Positions 10,693-21,110 of a stretch of 64,000 nucleotides of DNA are shown here, in pieces (the first letter of the stretch is position 1; the number at the start of each line of letters is the position of its first letter). This DNA comes from Semisulcospira habei. Taxonomy: Eukaryota > Mollusca > Gastropoda > Semisulcospiridae. The notes under the pieces are model-generated. The model saw only the letters and a program-made list of their open reading frames with translations, ran no database searches and was not told the DNA's origin. The stretch is taken from contig BTPG01000006.1 of assembly GCA_036245525.1 (NCBI GenBank), positions 89,949,504 through 90,013,503 on the forward strand. The letters run 5' to 3'. The position numbers and the translations under genes are program-made.

Positions 10693-11540
10693 CTAGCCGT
10701 CTTGCTGAGGCTGGAGGAAGGGAATAACCTGACATACAGAAGCGGAAGCGCCACACCAAGGAGCCGGAGCAGCACACGTCAGGCAAGGGCACAGAGTCCG
10801 CGACGGAAGTCCCAGAGGACAGGAACAGACGAACTTGTCCGAAGGCACCCAGAGAAGAACCACAGACGTAACAACAGTTCAAAGCACCCGAGCGCAACAC
10901 ACCGCCGGAAACCGAGGCTCCAAGTCGCAGGCACAACCGGCGCAGAACCCTACACAGCTGTAGGGAACCTGCAGAGGGCAAAGGCACGCCTGCACTACAC
11001 TATCCTGCGCGCTAACAGAGAGCACCAGAGAAGAAGAAGCACACAAGGAACAACAGTCCAATGGCGCCGGGCAAGGCTACGAGCACACAGCCGGAACCAA
11101 GTCTCTCAGGGCGCAGGGAACACAGCGCACAACGTCAGCTGGAAGAAGCACACAAGTGGCAAAAGTCTAACTTGGCCAGCAAGAATAACCAAGCCTCGTA
11201 GTCACAGGTACAACCGGTGCAGAACCATGCACAGCTGTAGGCTCAACACCGCAGTAGGCTAACACACGTCTTAACTCCGTAAGCTAACGGAATAAACTGG
11301 CGTGTCTGCGCAAGGCAGTTACCCGTATGGGTGGGAAGGGAGGCTACCTGGGGTACTGGGTCACGACACCCCTAGGTTGCCTCCCCTGGCCCTATAGGTA
11401 CACATCGTAAGTTTTTGGCTAAAATTATGTAAAATTATGGTTCCATAAAGTAATGGCATCGGTAATGTTTTTGAAGAAACAATGAATGAATGAATGAATG
11501 ATTGATCTTTCTGCAAGTTTTTAGATCAAAGTGACAGTGA

Positions 11541-11699
11541 TTAACCCTTTTACCCCCAAGGTCCCATTTCTCATATTTTGGAGGCGTTGCCTAATGACAA
11601 TGTACCAGTTGCAAGAAGGCGCCAAGCTAATCTGGCACTACCCTTGAATTATCATGGTCAATCCATCTCCTGCTGTATGGACTCGGGGTAAATGGGTTA
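11541..11699 (-). repeat. TTAA-bounded MITE, half-palindrome
   Basis: It begins TTAACCCTTTTACCCCC and ends GGGGTAAATGGGTTA. It retains only one arm of the family palindrome (GGCGCCAAGCTAATCTGGCA). The TTAA plus CCC termini resemble piggyBac-type nonautonomous elements. Confidence 0.65.
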
Positions 11700-11829
11700 G
11701 CCTACAGCGATTGTACTAGTTACTACAGTCACAGTATCTCAGCCACTGATGTGAAACCCGCACACACACAGTTTATTACATGTGCATGCAATACTGAACA
11801 TAAGTGTTTGAAGAGGACCAAGTACTCAC

Positions 11830-11892
11830 GGCGGTTCCTTATTCTTGAAGTAGTAGTCGGCCAACAGATAATACAACTCCTGAAGAATGGGG
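11830..11892 (-). CDS. CABIN1: CABIN1 exon 9 of 13 in window
   Basis: This 63-bp exon encodes NPILQELYYLLAD, then YYFKNKEP plus two bases. The acceptor is TTGCAG and the donor GTGAGT. ELYYLLADYYFKNKE is one of the most conserved CABIN1 stretches. It starts with one base completing the codon left by exon 8. Confidence 0.9.
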
Positions 11893-11941
11893 CTGCAAAC
11901 AAAAACCACAAGCAATGCTCAACTAAACTCCGCTAAAATAA

Positions 11942-14655
11942 CAAATAATAATAATAATAATAATTACGGTATTTATAATGCGCTTATCTTATAATAATTA
12001 TAACTCTAAGCGCGCACTCACACCTCACGCATGCATGCGCACGCTTTAGACAATGACTCACGTACCACAAATAGTGAAATACATTACGACGGTCAGCTTG
12101 GGGTGGGGAGGGTGGTGATATAGTGCTAACACTGTTGAAAGAGGTGAGTTTTGAGTGCGGACTGGAAGGAGGAGAGAGTGTGTTTCTGACGGAGAGGGAG
12201 TGGGAGAGTGTTCCAGGTGGATGGACCGAAGACGGAGAAGGAGCGGGGGCCGAAAGTGTTGAGTTTGGTGCGAGGAATGTTGAGCAGAGAGGGTCGAAGG
12301 CAGAGCGGAGGGAGCGGGAAGGTGTGTAGGGGTGAAGTAAGTTGGAGAGATAGGCAGCAGCGCAGTTGTTCAGGGATTTGTAACAGTGAGACAGAATTTT
12401 GTATTGGATGCGTTGGGGGATGGGGAGCCAGTGAAGGAGTTTGAGCAGGGGAGTGATGTGGTCGGATTTTTTCTTTCTGAGGACGAGGCGGGCAGCGTTG
12501 TTCTGGACGCGTTGGAGAGTGAAAGTGGTGGAGTGAGGGAGGCCGGAAAGGAGAGAGTTGCAGTAGTCGATACGAGATAAGATGAGAGAGACAGCAAGTT
12601 TGGTGGCAGCTTCGGTAGTGAGGTATTTTCTGATCTTACTGATGCGGCGGAGGTGGAAATAGCATGCCTGGGCCGTGGCGGAGACGAAGCTGGTCATGGA
12701 CAGAGAGGAATCGAGGATGATGCCGAGGTTCTTGGCCGAGTCAGAGAGGGAGATGGGGGTGCTATTGAGTTGAAGGTGGAGAGAGGGAGGGAGCTGGGAG
12801 AGTTTTTGGCGAGTGCCTACCAGCATGGCTTCCGTTTTGTCGTCGTTCAGTTTAAGCTTGTTTGCTGTCATCCAGTTTTTCACGTCTTCGTAGCAGTCAG
12901 CCGTACGAGTCAGTAGTGACTGAGTGTTGTCGAGTTTGTCTTTGTCTAGCAGTTGTGAGTCGTCAGCGTAGAGGTGGTGGTGTATGCGGTGAGACTGGAT
13001 GATGTTGGACAGAGAGGTGTAGAGTGTGAACCGGACCGGGCCCAGGACGGACCCCTGTGGAACTCCACAGGAGAGCGTGACTGGGTTGGAAGAGATGCCG
13101 TTGATGGTGACGGACTGCTGTCTGTCGGAGAGGTAGGAGAGAAACCAGGAGTGAGCAGAATCAGTGATGCCGAAGGAGTGGTGGAGTCGGTGGAGGAGGA
13201 TAGAGTGGTCTATAGTGTCAAAGGCGGCAGAGAGATCGAGTAGTGTAAGAAGGGAGATGTTGCCGGAGTCGGTGGAGAGAAGCAGATCGTTTAAGATATG
13301 TAGAAGGGCTGTTTCAGTGCTGTGATGTTTGCGATAGGCAGACTGGAATGGACTGAGGAGGTTGTTGTCGGTGAGGTGGAGGTTGAGCTGGTTAAGAACA
13401 ACCTTCTCAAGAACCTTGTACAGGAAAGAGAAATTGGAGACTGGGCGATAGTTCTTGAGTTCGTTTGGGTCGAGGTTGTGTTTTTTGAGGAGAGGACGGA
13501 CGATGGCGGACTTGAAGATATCGGGGACGGAGCCATTTTCTAGAGATGCGTTGATGATGTCGGTAATGAAAGGCAGAAGTTTTGGAAGGCCGTCACGGTA
13601 GAGAGAAGCTGGGAGGGGGTCTAGTTCGCAGGTTTTGAAGTGCATGGACTTTATGGTCTTGAAGACTTCATCCTGAGAGACGGGGCGGAAGGACGAGAGG
13701 GGAGTGCCGGAAAAGGTGGGGTCGGGAGGGCAAGGCGGAGAAGGCAGGGTGTCGAGTGCGTTGCGCAGAGTTTGGATTTTGTCCGAAAAATAGGTAGAAA
13801 AAGCGGACAGGAGTTCTTTTTAGCTGTGTGTGTTGGGGAGAGGAGAGTCTTTAGAAGTGCCTAGGAGTGTGTTCATGGTGGCGTAGAGGGTTTTGGAAGA
13901 AGTGGATTCCAGGATTTTGTTTGGAAGGTGTTTGCGTTTAGAGTCGAAGATCATTTTGCAGACTTTGGATCTAGTTGTTTGGAAGATCTGTCTGTGAACG
14001 GTGAGGTCAGATGAGCGCCAGCCGCGTTCCGCTTGTCGGCGCTCGCGCTTGGCCTCGGTTATGTCGTCAGTGAGCCAGGGGGAGGGGAGTCGGTTGGGTA
14101 TGGAGCAGGTGGTGACAGGGGCATGGGTGTCTAGAAGTTTTCGAAGGGAGGAATCGAAATGGGATGCAAGATCGGGAGAGGGGGCGGGGTCCAAGAGAAG
14201 GTCGACAGCTTCGTCGAAGAAGCTCTCGTGGTTGACAGATTTAATTTTGCGACGAGAGACAATGAGCTTGGTTTTTTTCGGGGGAGGTAGGTTGAGGGAG
14301 ACGAGAATAGCGAGGTGGTCAGAGGGAAGCACAGAGGAGGTGTCAGAGTCGAGAAAGAGTTGATCGGAGGTGCGGGTGATGATCCAGTTGAGGGTGTGGC
14401 CGAGTCGGTGGGTGGGTTTAGTGATGTGTTGTGTGAGATTGTGGTTTGAAAGTGACGTGCAAAGGCGTTTTGTGTCAGGGTGGTCGGGTTTGTCAAAGTG
14501 GAAGTTAAAGTCGCCTAGAAGGATGTGTTTTCCGGGTCGTGTGCTGTAGTGGTCAAGGAGGAGGTCAAACTCGGTGAGGAACATGGAGTTTGTGAGTTTG
14601 TTTTGAGAGCTTGGAGGGGGGCGATAGATACATGAGAAGATGAGGGACTGGCCAG
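11942..14655 (-). mobile_element. L2/CR1-like LINE, 5'-truncated
   Basis: A minus-strand non-LTR element. Its 3' end carries an (AAT)n tail (11942-11965) after a GCGCATTATAAATACCG-type end. It is truncated within the endonuclease near 14655. It lies sense to CABIN1. Confidence 0.8.
11984..14584 (-). pseudogene. LINE ORF2: endonuclease end plus reverse transcriptase
   Basis: One frame runs from 14584 to 11984 with a single in-frame TAA near 13820. The upstream part is the apurinic-type endonuclease end (HILLGDFNFHFD, LPSDHLAILVSL). The downstream part is the RT: NYRPVSNFSFLYKVLE, SAYRKHHSTETALLHIL, LLDLSAAFDTIDHSIL, CGVPQGSVLGP and the HLYADDSQL catalytic box. The block order fits the L2/CR1/Rex group. 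One nonsense codon plus 5' truncation make it inactive but fairly recent. Confidence 0.8.
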
Positions 14656-14740
14656 GGAGTGTTGCTATAACAGTTTTATCACCTACAGTTCTTCATCCCT
14701 TAATGCCTTCACTGCTGACAAAATTGGAACACCATCCAAC

Positions 14741-14808
14741 TGCAATAGGTATGGATCCTCATGAAGACCCACAGGTGTGGGGGTTTGTGAGGATCTATGC
14801 CTCTTGCA
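14741..14808. repeat. CCTCATGA-family hairpin repeat
   Basis: An imperfect 68-bp palindrome runs from TGCAATAGGTATGGATCCTC to AGGATCTATGCCTCTTGCA with a GTGGG-rich loop. Related members are at 1309-1372 and 1689-1764. The flanks (GGAACACCATCCAAC, GCCACTTTGCACCAATG) also recur near 1670 and 1765. Confidence 0.7.
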
Positions 14809-14889
14809 GAAGCCACTTTGCACCAATGTCCTTTGACAGCTGGAATCTTTAACGTTGAATTTGCAATGATTTCAAAGACACAATCTGTG

Positions 14890-15466
14890 TTCACTGGTTG
14901 GAGAGCCTTGACGGCCTCTACAGGACGAGAATGATACGCAAGGGCCTGAGGCTGGCAGCTGACAATTCCCACTGCCTTTCTAAGCACCTTCAAAAGCTCC
15001 CGTCTGGCCGTATGTTCAAGGCTCCTCTTGTTAAAACGAAACGCTACAAGGGCAGCTTTGTACCCTCGGCCATCCGTCTCCTAAATGAGGAGTGTGTTAA
15101 CTAGCGTATCCCTCTCTCCCTGTTGATGCCGTCGAGGAACTTGCACCTCAAATGTCGCAGTGGCATCTTGCAAGTGGCAGACTTACTCCTATACCACTGA
15201 CACTGTGGTCATGTGGTGGGTTGTGTGTGTGTGTTTGTTTTGGGGTTTTTTGTCTGTCAGAGGTGGGGGGGTGGGGTGGGGCTCGGGCCAGAAGATGGAT
15301 GAGATACTGAGCAATGTGTGAGTAAAACTTTTTTTTTTTTTTTTTTTTTTTTTTACACCATTGTCATAATGTGGCTGAAACCGTACGTGCGCAAGTGATC
15401 CCAACGAAAGAAAATTTATCGGCCAGACTGACAACAAAGTTTTTGAATTGAATTGAATTGAATTGG
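14890..15466 (+). mobile_element. LINE 3' fragment with (GAATT)n tail
   Basis: 14898-15104 encodes the C-terminal tail typical of non-LTR ORF2 (LPSGRMFKAPLVKTKR, then YKGSFVPSAIRLLNEE, stop). A 3' UTR with a T-run (15331-15353) and four GAATT repeats (15445-15465) follow. No RT motifs remain, so it is strongly 5'-truncated. Confidence 0.65.
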
Positions 15467-15705
15467 CGCTGAAGGGTTTACCGTAACTCCCTTGTGTATG
15501 CAATTACAGTATTGTTTATAGTAGTATGCATTTGCAAAGTTCATGAACCACATTTTTCCACAATATTTTCTTTGGGAGCAATATTTGGATAAACATCTTT
15601 GATAGAAAATGTCTACTCACATGTCTAAATTCATGAGACTGAAATACTCTCTACCTGGCCGGTGATATGTAAGCTTAATGATGTTTGACTGACCAACTGA
15701 CTTAC

Positions 15706-15778
15706 TTATCGGTGAAGAAGTTGGGAGGAACGTTCGTGGTCCCATCAATATACTCTTGTATCTGATCCACACGTTTAC
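15706..15778 (-). CDS. CABIN1: CABIN1 exon 8 of 13 in window
   Basis: This 73-bp exon encodes GKRVDQIQEYIDG, then TTNVPPNFFTD plus two bases. The acceptor is CCCCAG and the donor GTAAGT. It completes the codon left by the preceding micro-exon. An 18-nt stretch (15712-15729) recurs inverted in the upstream intron at 15980-15997, inside a palindrome. Confidence 0.87.
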
Positions 15779-15932
15779 CTGGGGAAAAAAATCATGATTA
15801 ATCTAAATCACAGGTTACCTCAATATTTATGAGAGTGAAGGGGGATCAACTATACACATAAAACACTTGAAATATACAGCAGAACTTGCAAGGTAAGTCT
15901 TGAACGGAGAAATAAATGTCACCTAAGTGTAC

Positions 15933-16028
15933 TTAACTCATTCGAGATGTGCCGCCTCCGGATACGTGGCTGAAATAACTCCTCCCAACTTCTTCACATC
16001 CAGAGGCGGCACATCTCAAATGAGTTAA
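15933..16028. repeat. 96-bp TTAA palindrome with exon-matching loop
   Basis: The arms TTAACTCATTCGAGATGTGC and GCACATCTCAAATGAGTTAA enclose GCCGCCTC...GAGGCGGC and a short loop. The right loop side contains 18 nt (15980-15997) that are the exact inverse complement of exon positions 15712-15729. TTAA at both ends fits the other TTAA MITEs. Confidence 0.75.
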
Positions 16029-16437
16029 TGACAGGTGAGCTCTCATTAGGGTAGTCACACAAAATAGATCTGGCAATAGTGCACCTGAGTCTCTTTCATG
16101 TTATCTTAGATATGCAGTCATTACTCCCATAGATGTCCCTGCACAACAACATTGTGTTGTGGTGTCTATGGGTTTTGTAGCAGGTGCCATACATTCATCA
16201 GCAATGTGTTTCGAGTCACACACAATAAAAACATTTTTATTGTGACACTGACTAGGTGGTTGTCCGAGTGTAGGTTTAAAATGTTTAGTAATATCTGCTG
16301 TTCAATGTAACCACTTTGCAACTTTGAAAGACATCTATAAACACTGCATACAGCAGAGCCTGTTTTCAGTGACCACCCTTACAAGAGATCACCTGTCATT
16401 AAAGACCATCAATTAGGTGGCAGGCGACACTTTCTGC

Positions 16438-18243
16438 AGGGCAGACAAGAGGGCCTACACAGACAGCCTGGCAGCAGAGGCAGAAAAGGCAGCAGGCAGC
16501 GGCAACATGAAACAGCTCTACGACATTACCAGAAGATTGTCGGGTAAGTATGGCCATACAGAAAGACCAGTAAAAGACAAAGAAGGCAAGCCTATTGCAG
16601 ACAGAGCAGACCAACTCGACAGATGGGCCAAGTATTTTGAAGAGTTACTGAACAGACCTAGCCCACCCGACCCCCCCGACATCCAGCCGGCAGAGACCGA
16701 CCTACCCATCAGCTGTGACAGACCCAGCCGGGAAGAGATCAGAAAAGCAGTGGCATTTTTGAAGAATGGCAAAGCAGCAGGGCCAGATGGCATCCCAGCG
16801 GAGTCCCTGAAAGCAGACCTAGAGACAACAGTTGAGATGCTGTACCCACTGTTTGGAAAGATCTGGGAAGAGGAGGTGATGCCAGCTGACTGGAAGGAGG
16901 GGTACCTAATCAAGCTTCCCAAGAAAGGCGACCTCAGCAAGTGTTCCAACTACAGAGGAATCACCTTGCTGTCAGTACCAGGAAAGGTCTTCAACAGGAT
17001 CATCCTAGAGAGAATGAAGAGCTCCGTTGACCCCCAGCTGAGAGACCAGCAAGCAGGATTCAGGAAGAACCGATCATGTACAGACCAGATCGCCACTCTC
17101 CGCATCATCGTGGAACAGTCTCTGGAGTGGAGCTCCCCACTGTACGTCAACTTTGTGGATTATGAGAAAGCATTTGACAGCGTGGACCGAGAGACTCTGT
17201 GGAAACTCCTACGACACTACGGTGTACCCACAAAGCTCGTCCGCCTGATCAAGAGCAGCTATGATGGCATGACATGTCGCGTGATCCACGAAGGGCAGTT
17301 CACCAGAGAGCTCCAGGTCAGAACTGGTGTCAGGCAGGGGTGTCTGCTGTCTCCGTTCCTCTTCCTACTGGCCATAGACTGGGTCATGAAGATGACCACA
17401 GAGCACAGACGAAGTGGAATACAGTGGACACTGTGGACACAGCTTGACGACCTCGATTTTGCGGACGACTTGGCATTACTGTCCCACACTCATCAACAAA
17501 TGCAGGACAAGACCACGAGGCTTGCTGACATCTCGTCCCAAGTGGGCCTCACCATTCACAAACAGAAAACAAAGACAATGAGGCTGAACGCAACCAGGGA
17601 AGAACCAGTCTTGCTTGCTGGCACCCTGTTGGAGGAGGTGGAGTCCTTCACCTATCTCGGGAGCATCATAGACAAAAAAGGCGGCACTGATGCAGATGTC
17701 AGAGCACGAATCGGTAAAGCCAGAGCAGCCTTTCTCCAGTTGAAAAAAGTGTGGAGTTCCAGAGAGCTGTCACAACACACCAAAGTCCGGATTTTCAACT
17801 CCAATGTAAATGCAGTTCTCCTATATGGAGCAGAGACATGGAGATTGACAAAAACCACAGTCAACAGAGTACAGACCTTCATAAACAGTTGCCTTAGAAG
17901 AATTTTGAAAATCCACTGGCCAGAGAAAATCAGCAACGTCAGACTCTGGGAGAGAACAGAGCAGATAACAGCAGAGAATGAAATTGGGCGAAGAAGATGG
18001 GGATGGATCGGTCACAGTCTGAGAAAGCCAGCTTCCAGTATCACTAGGCAGGCATTGTCATGGAACCCCCAGGGAAAGAGGAAAAGAGGTAGGCCGAGAA
18101 ACTCCTGGCGTCGAGACCTCCAAGCAGACATCAAGAGACTGAGAACCACCTGGAGTAGAATCGAAGGAGAAGCACAGGACAGGAGTTGCTGGAGGTCTCT
18201 CGTCGACGGCCTATACCCGGGTAGGGGTGACAGGCGTAAGTAA
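16438..18243 (+). mobile_element. RTE-like LINE, 5'-truncated, young
   Basis: The element is flanked by a perfect 12-bp target-site duplication GACACTTTCTGC (16426-16437 and 18244-18255). It ends with its stop codon and a GTAAGTAA-type 3' end, with no further 3' UTR, as in the RTE clade. It lies antisense to CABIN1 and split a hairpin MITE. Confidence 0.85.
16438..18243 (+). CDS. RTE-like reverse transcriptase ORF, open to its stop
   Basis: About 600 codons are open from the flanking junction to 18243. Motifs in order: KNGKAAGPDGIPAESL, NYRGITLLSVPGKVFNRI, QAGFRKNRSCTDQIATLR, NFVDYEKAFDSVDRETL, TGVRQGCLLSPFLF, LDDLDFADDLALL (catalytic), EVESFTYLGSIID. The C-terminal tail has WERTEQI, RRWGWIGHSLRKPAS and GKRKRGRPRNSWRRDL. 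The endonuclease domain is missing because of 5' truncation. RT function in target-primed reverse transcription is family knowledge. The upstream ATG at 16417 belongs to flanking DNA. Confidence 0.85.
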   Translation, partial: RADKRAYTDSLAAEAEKAAGSGNMKQLYDITRRLSGKYGHTERPVKDKEGKPIADRADQLDRWAKYFEELLNRPSPPDPPDIQPAETDLPISCDRPSREEIRKAVAFLKNGKAAGPDGIPAESLKADLETTVEMLYPLFGKIWEEEVMPADWKEGYLIKLPKKGDLSKCSNYRGITLLSVPGKVFNRIILERMKSSVDPQLRDQQAGFRKNRSCTDQIATLRIIVEQSLEWSSPLYVNFVDYEKAFDSVDRETLWKLLRHYGVPTKLVRLIKSSYDGMTCRVIHEGQFTRELQVRTGVRQGCLLSPFLFLLAIDWVMKMTTEHRRSGIQWTLWTQLDDLDFADDLALLSHTHQQMQDKTTRLADISSQVGLTIHKQKTKTMRLNATREEPVLLAGTLLEEVESFTYLGSIIDKKGGTDADVRARIGKARAAFLQLKKVWSSRELSQHTKVRIFNSNVNAVLLYGAETWRLTKTTVNRVQTFINSCLRRILKIHWPEKISNVRLWERTEQITAENEIGRRRWGWIGHSLRKPASSITRQALSWNPQGKRKRGRPRNSWRRDLQADIKRLRTTWSRIEGEAQDRSCWRSLVDGLYPGRGDRRK

Positions 18244-18449
18244 GACACTTTCTGCCTTTGTGGAAGCACCTGGTTTTTAAGTGGCAATGGCAGTCCCCTT
18301 TACGAAAGATCGGTTGTCATTAAAGATCATCATTTATGCGGGTGTATTTGTGACTGTGGCTGTTGCCACCTAAATGATGGTCTTTAATGACAGGTGATGC
18401 TTTTTGCCCTTCAAGACTTCTCATAAAGGCGTACCACCATTGCACTGTC

Positions 18450-19204
18450 AGAGGCGGTGCGGCCTAAACAGTGCTGTGTGCCTTGTGTGTGCCTCGCATG
18501 ACCATTGTCTGGCAAAACCCACAGTTACCAGTGATTTTTTTTTCTCTTCACTAAATAAATAATTTACAGGCCAAATCTACACATGTAAATACTTGCAGTA
18601 TGATAAAAACGGCACAAAACAAAGTGGTGCAAAGAAAATGACATGTAAAACGATGTATATGTGCGTTCCCCAACAGGTCCAGAGGGCACAGAATTTTGAA
18701 TTTGAACTAGTCTGTTAGTTTCCCTTTCTGGGAGGAAGGAACCAATCCTGTCCCAGTGCCAAGTCAAGTTTATCGTGTGCGCCTCAAGGTTACTTTCGAA
18801 TCTCGCAGCGGAAACCGACAGCCGATCCTCTGTATGGGAGATCTAGCAAGATGGAAAAGCCGCTGCGTAAACACGGCAAGCCTACTCGGTCTGCCAAGGC
18901 ATAGACTGTGATGCCAATTGCCCAGCATACTAGGATAAATTATGAGCATCTGTGCCAGTTAGTAGCCTCACATTCATAGATAACACCACTGCAAGCCACT
19001 TCCAGAATCCCAGGCTGAACGCCCAATATGAGGAAATGTCAGCATAAACAGAGGCCAGCATCAAATGTACGTTGGCATGAGGCCTCTGCATCCTGCAGGT
19101 TCCATGAGGATCTATGCATGTTGTGCATTTTCTTGTTAGAAATGTGCTCTCTCTTGCACTTTCAAGGAACAAATTTGGTACATATTTCTGTGTCAGTTTT
19201 GGAC

Positions 19205-19207
<3 letters not shown>
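18450..19207. other. Intronic stretch without recognised features
   Basis: No exon, ORF with homology or clear repeat was seen. 19080-19115 resembles an arm of the CCTCATGA hairpin family (TTCCATGAGGATCTATGCAT). Confidence 0.4.

Positions 19208-19279
<72 letters not shown>
19208..19279. repeat. (GT)36 microsatellite
   Basis: An uninterrupted GT dinucleotide array of 72 bp in the large CABIN1 intron, immediately upstream of DIRS-D in window coordinates. Confidence 0.95.
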
Positions 19280-19281
<2 letters not shown>

Positions 19282-19500
19282 TCAAAGGATAAGCAAGTCC
19301 AGTGTTTACCACATAGTTACAAATCAATTACAACAGATGCAGCTGCAAAAAAAAAGAAAACACTGAAAAATCTATGCTGCATGCAAGAGAGCTGCGAAAG
19401 CCTACTTCCATCCGTAATTAGTTCCATAATTATGATACGTGCAGCATAATGCTGCACAAAATGTATTTTTCATTAAAATGTATTTTTTTGAAAAATACTT

Positions 19501-19675
19501 ACCGATGGTATTACTTAAAGGAAATGGTTTCTTAGCTAGTCTAATTTTAGCCCAAAATTGTTGTGTACGAGTATGGTCATGATGGCAGGTGAGGGGCGCC
19601 ATAGCCTAGGCGGAAACCCGGGTAGCCTCCCTTCCGGTTCAACCACGCATGCGCCACACCGCTCATACGCCAGTC
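19501..19675 (+). repeat. DIRS-D left inverted terminal repeat
   Basis: It starts ACCGATGGTATTACTTAAAG and is the inverse complement of 32010-32184 with few mismatches, including CATAGCCTAGGCGGAAACCC. Outer end sequence (19470-19500) precedes it. Confidence 0.88.
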
Positions 19676-19726
19676 AGTTTTCTTAGCGAACCAGCGGCAA
19701 GTGGGGCAGGTGGGAGGGACCTTCGA

Positions 19727-19814
19727 GTAATACCATCGGTAAGTATTTTTCAAAAAAATACATTTTAATGAAATATACATTTGTTTTCTCAAAACACATT
19801 ACCGATGGTATTAC
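19727..19814. repeat. DIRS-D internal complementary region
   Basis: 88 bp starting GTAATACCATCGGTAAG and ending CCGATGGTATTAC. Its halves are complementary to the outer left end and outer right end of this same copy. In DIRS elements this region templates completion of the termini (family knowledge). Confidence 0.85.
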
Positions 19815-19941
19815 TTAAAGGAAGAATCCCGAGGAGGAAGCGGGTGCCGCTATAGCGCCCCCATCCCCTGCCATCCTGGCTGCTCGAGTCGGCCACCCTC
19901 CCGCAACCTCCCTCTAATTTTAGCAAAGATACTTACGGCGC

Positions 19942-21110
19942 CTAGGGCGCCGGGAGGGAGTGTTGCGCCGCCACGATGTCCCCCACCAGCGATAGGTTCT
20001 GGCGCTGGCTGGAGAGGTCCCTCAGGTAGAAGCGTGCGAAGGTGGTCTCCGCTCGCCAGCCCATGGCCGCCACAATGTCTTTGACCGCACAGTTCCGGTC
20101 GAATGCTAGGCTTGTGGCCATGGCTCTGATCTCGTGCGCCCTGATGCTCATGCGTTTGGCTGTATCAGGGGCAAGCTCCTGGTAGGCTGATCGTATCACC
20201 CACCGAAGCCAAGAGGATATCGTTTGGGCCGAGATGTCGTTTCTACCTGGGGACAGAGGAAGGAAAAGGCGGGTGCATTCCCTGCGTATCGGCTTGGTCC
20301 GGCACAGGTACACACGTAAGGCTCGCACTGGGTCCTGTTGTCTGGACTCCCGGGTGGAGCTTGGGTCTCGTAATGGTTGAATGGTGACCAGTTGAGGGGC
20401 CGTCAACGGCGATCTGGTCTTGGCTAGGAAGGCCGGGTCAGGAAGCAGCTGAACCGAGCCGTCAGCCCGAAACTGTAAACAGGCGGGGCGTGCTGAAAGG
20501 GCGTGCAGCTCGCTGACTCTGGAGGCTGACGCGAGGGCCAAAAGGAAGCAGGTCTTCCGAGTCACGTCCGGCAACCACGCAAACTGGATCGGTTCGAAAC
20601 GGGGCGAGTTGAGCCAAGTGAGTACCCAGGACAGGTCCCATCGTGGCACCAGGGATCGGAGGGCAGGACGTTGTAGACCGAAGTGGGCCATCAGATCGGC
20701 GAGGTCTTTGCAGGAACCCAGGTCGGGCAGTCCCAAGTGTCTGTATGTGTCGGCAATCATGGCCAGGTAGCCCCGGATGGTGATCGGTGCTAACTGCTGG
20801 TCGCTGAACAGCCAGATGAAGAAATCCGCCAACTGGGGAGTTGTCAAGCCGATGGGGTGAAGGTGTCTGTCGTCACACCAGGCGCAGAGGACTCTCCACT
20901 TGCCTTCATAGACACGTCTGGTTGAGGCTCGACGAGCTGTAGCGATCGCGTCCACTGCCGCACCTGAGAAGCCTCTAGCAGCGAGGGCTTGCCGGACAAC
21001 CTCCAGGCGTGGAGGAGGAGACGCTCGGGGCACGGGTGGAACAGCTGCTGCCGTGGTTGCTTGAGCATCGTCCGCGGTGTGGGGAGCGGTAGCGGGGGGG
21101 CCGTGGCAAG
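19942..21110 (-). CDS. DIRS-D tyrosine recombinase
   Basis: The open frame contains a SAM-like N-terminal core (STRRVYEGKWRVLCAWCDD, ITIRGYLAMIADTYRHLG) and the catalytic set: Arg in ASRVSELHALS, His and Arg in RAHEIRAMATSL, Tyr in TTFARFYLRDL. All RHRY residues are present, so the protein may be active. It would integrate circular element DNA without target duplications. The start is uncertain: the frame stays open upstream to 22821 only because it shadows RT. It overlaps the RT/RNase H ORF. Confidence 0.85.

Larger units (their letters stand above)
3196..11488 (-). mobile_element. DIRS-B: outer DIRS element, interrupted and decayed
   Basis: The left end (CTCTAAAATGTATTTTTTCG, 3202 onward) and the right end (GTAATGGCATCGGTAATG, ending near 11485) bound inverted terminal repeats at about 3240-3455 and 11305-11463. 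The left repeat carries an extra insertion of roughly 45 bp near 3358. The internal complementary region is split: half at 3504-3544 and half at 6212-6251. Between the halves sits fragment DIRS-C. Coding remnants of recombinase, RNase H/RT and gag follow in minus order. No target-site duplication is evident, as expected for tyrosine-recombinase elements. Confidence 0.8.
16349..18430. repeat. CAGYAGAACC-type MITE split by an RTE insertion
   Basis: The left part (16349-16437) has TACAGCAGAGCCTGTTTT and CATTAAAGACCATC. The right part (18244-18430) has TAAATGATGGTCTTTAATGA. Intact relatives lie at 40225-40416 and 34847-34981. The terminal CAGYAGAACCTGTTTT next to TA resembles Tc1/mariner-type MITEs (inference). 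Confidence 0.6.

Noticed and set aside
10435..11262. A 275-codon plus-strand ORF
   Set aside because: It is antisense to the DIRS-B leader and terminal region, Arg-rich by composition, with no homology I recognise.
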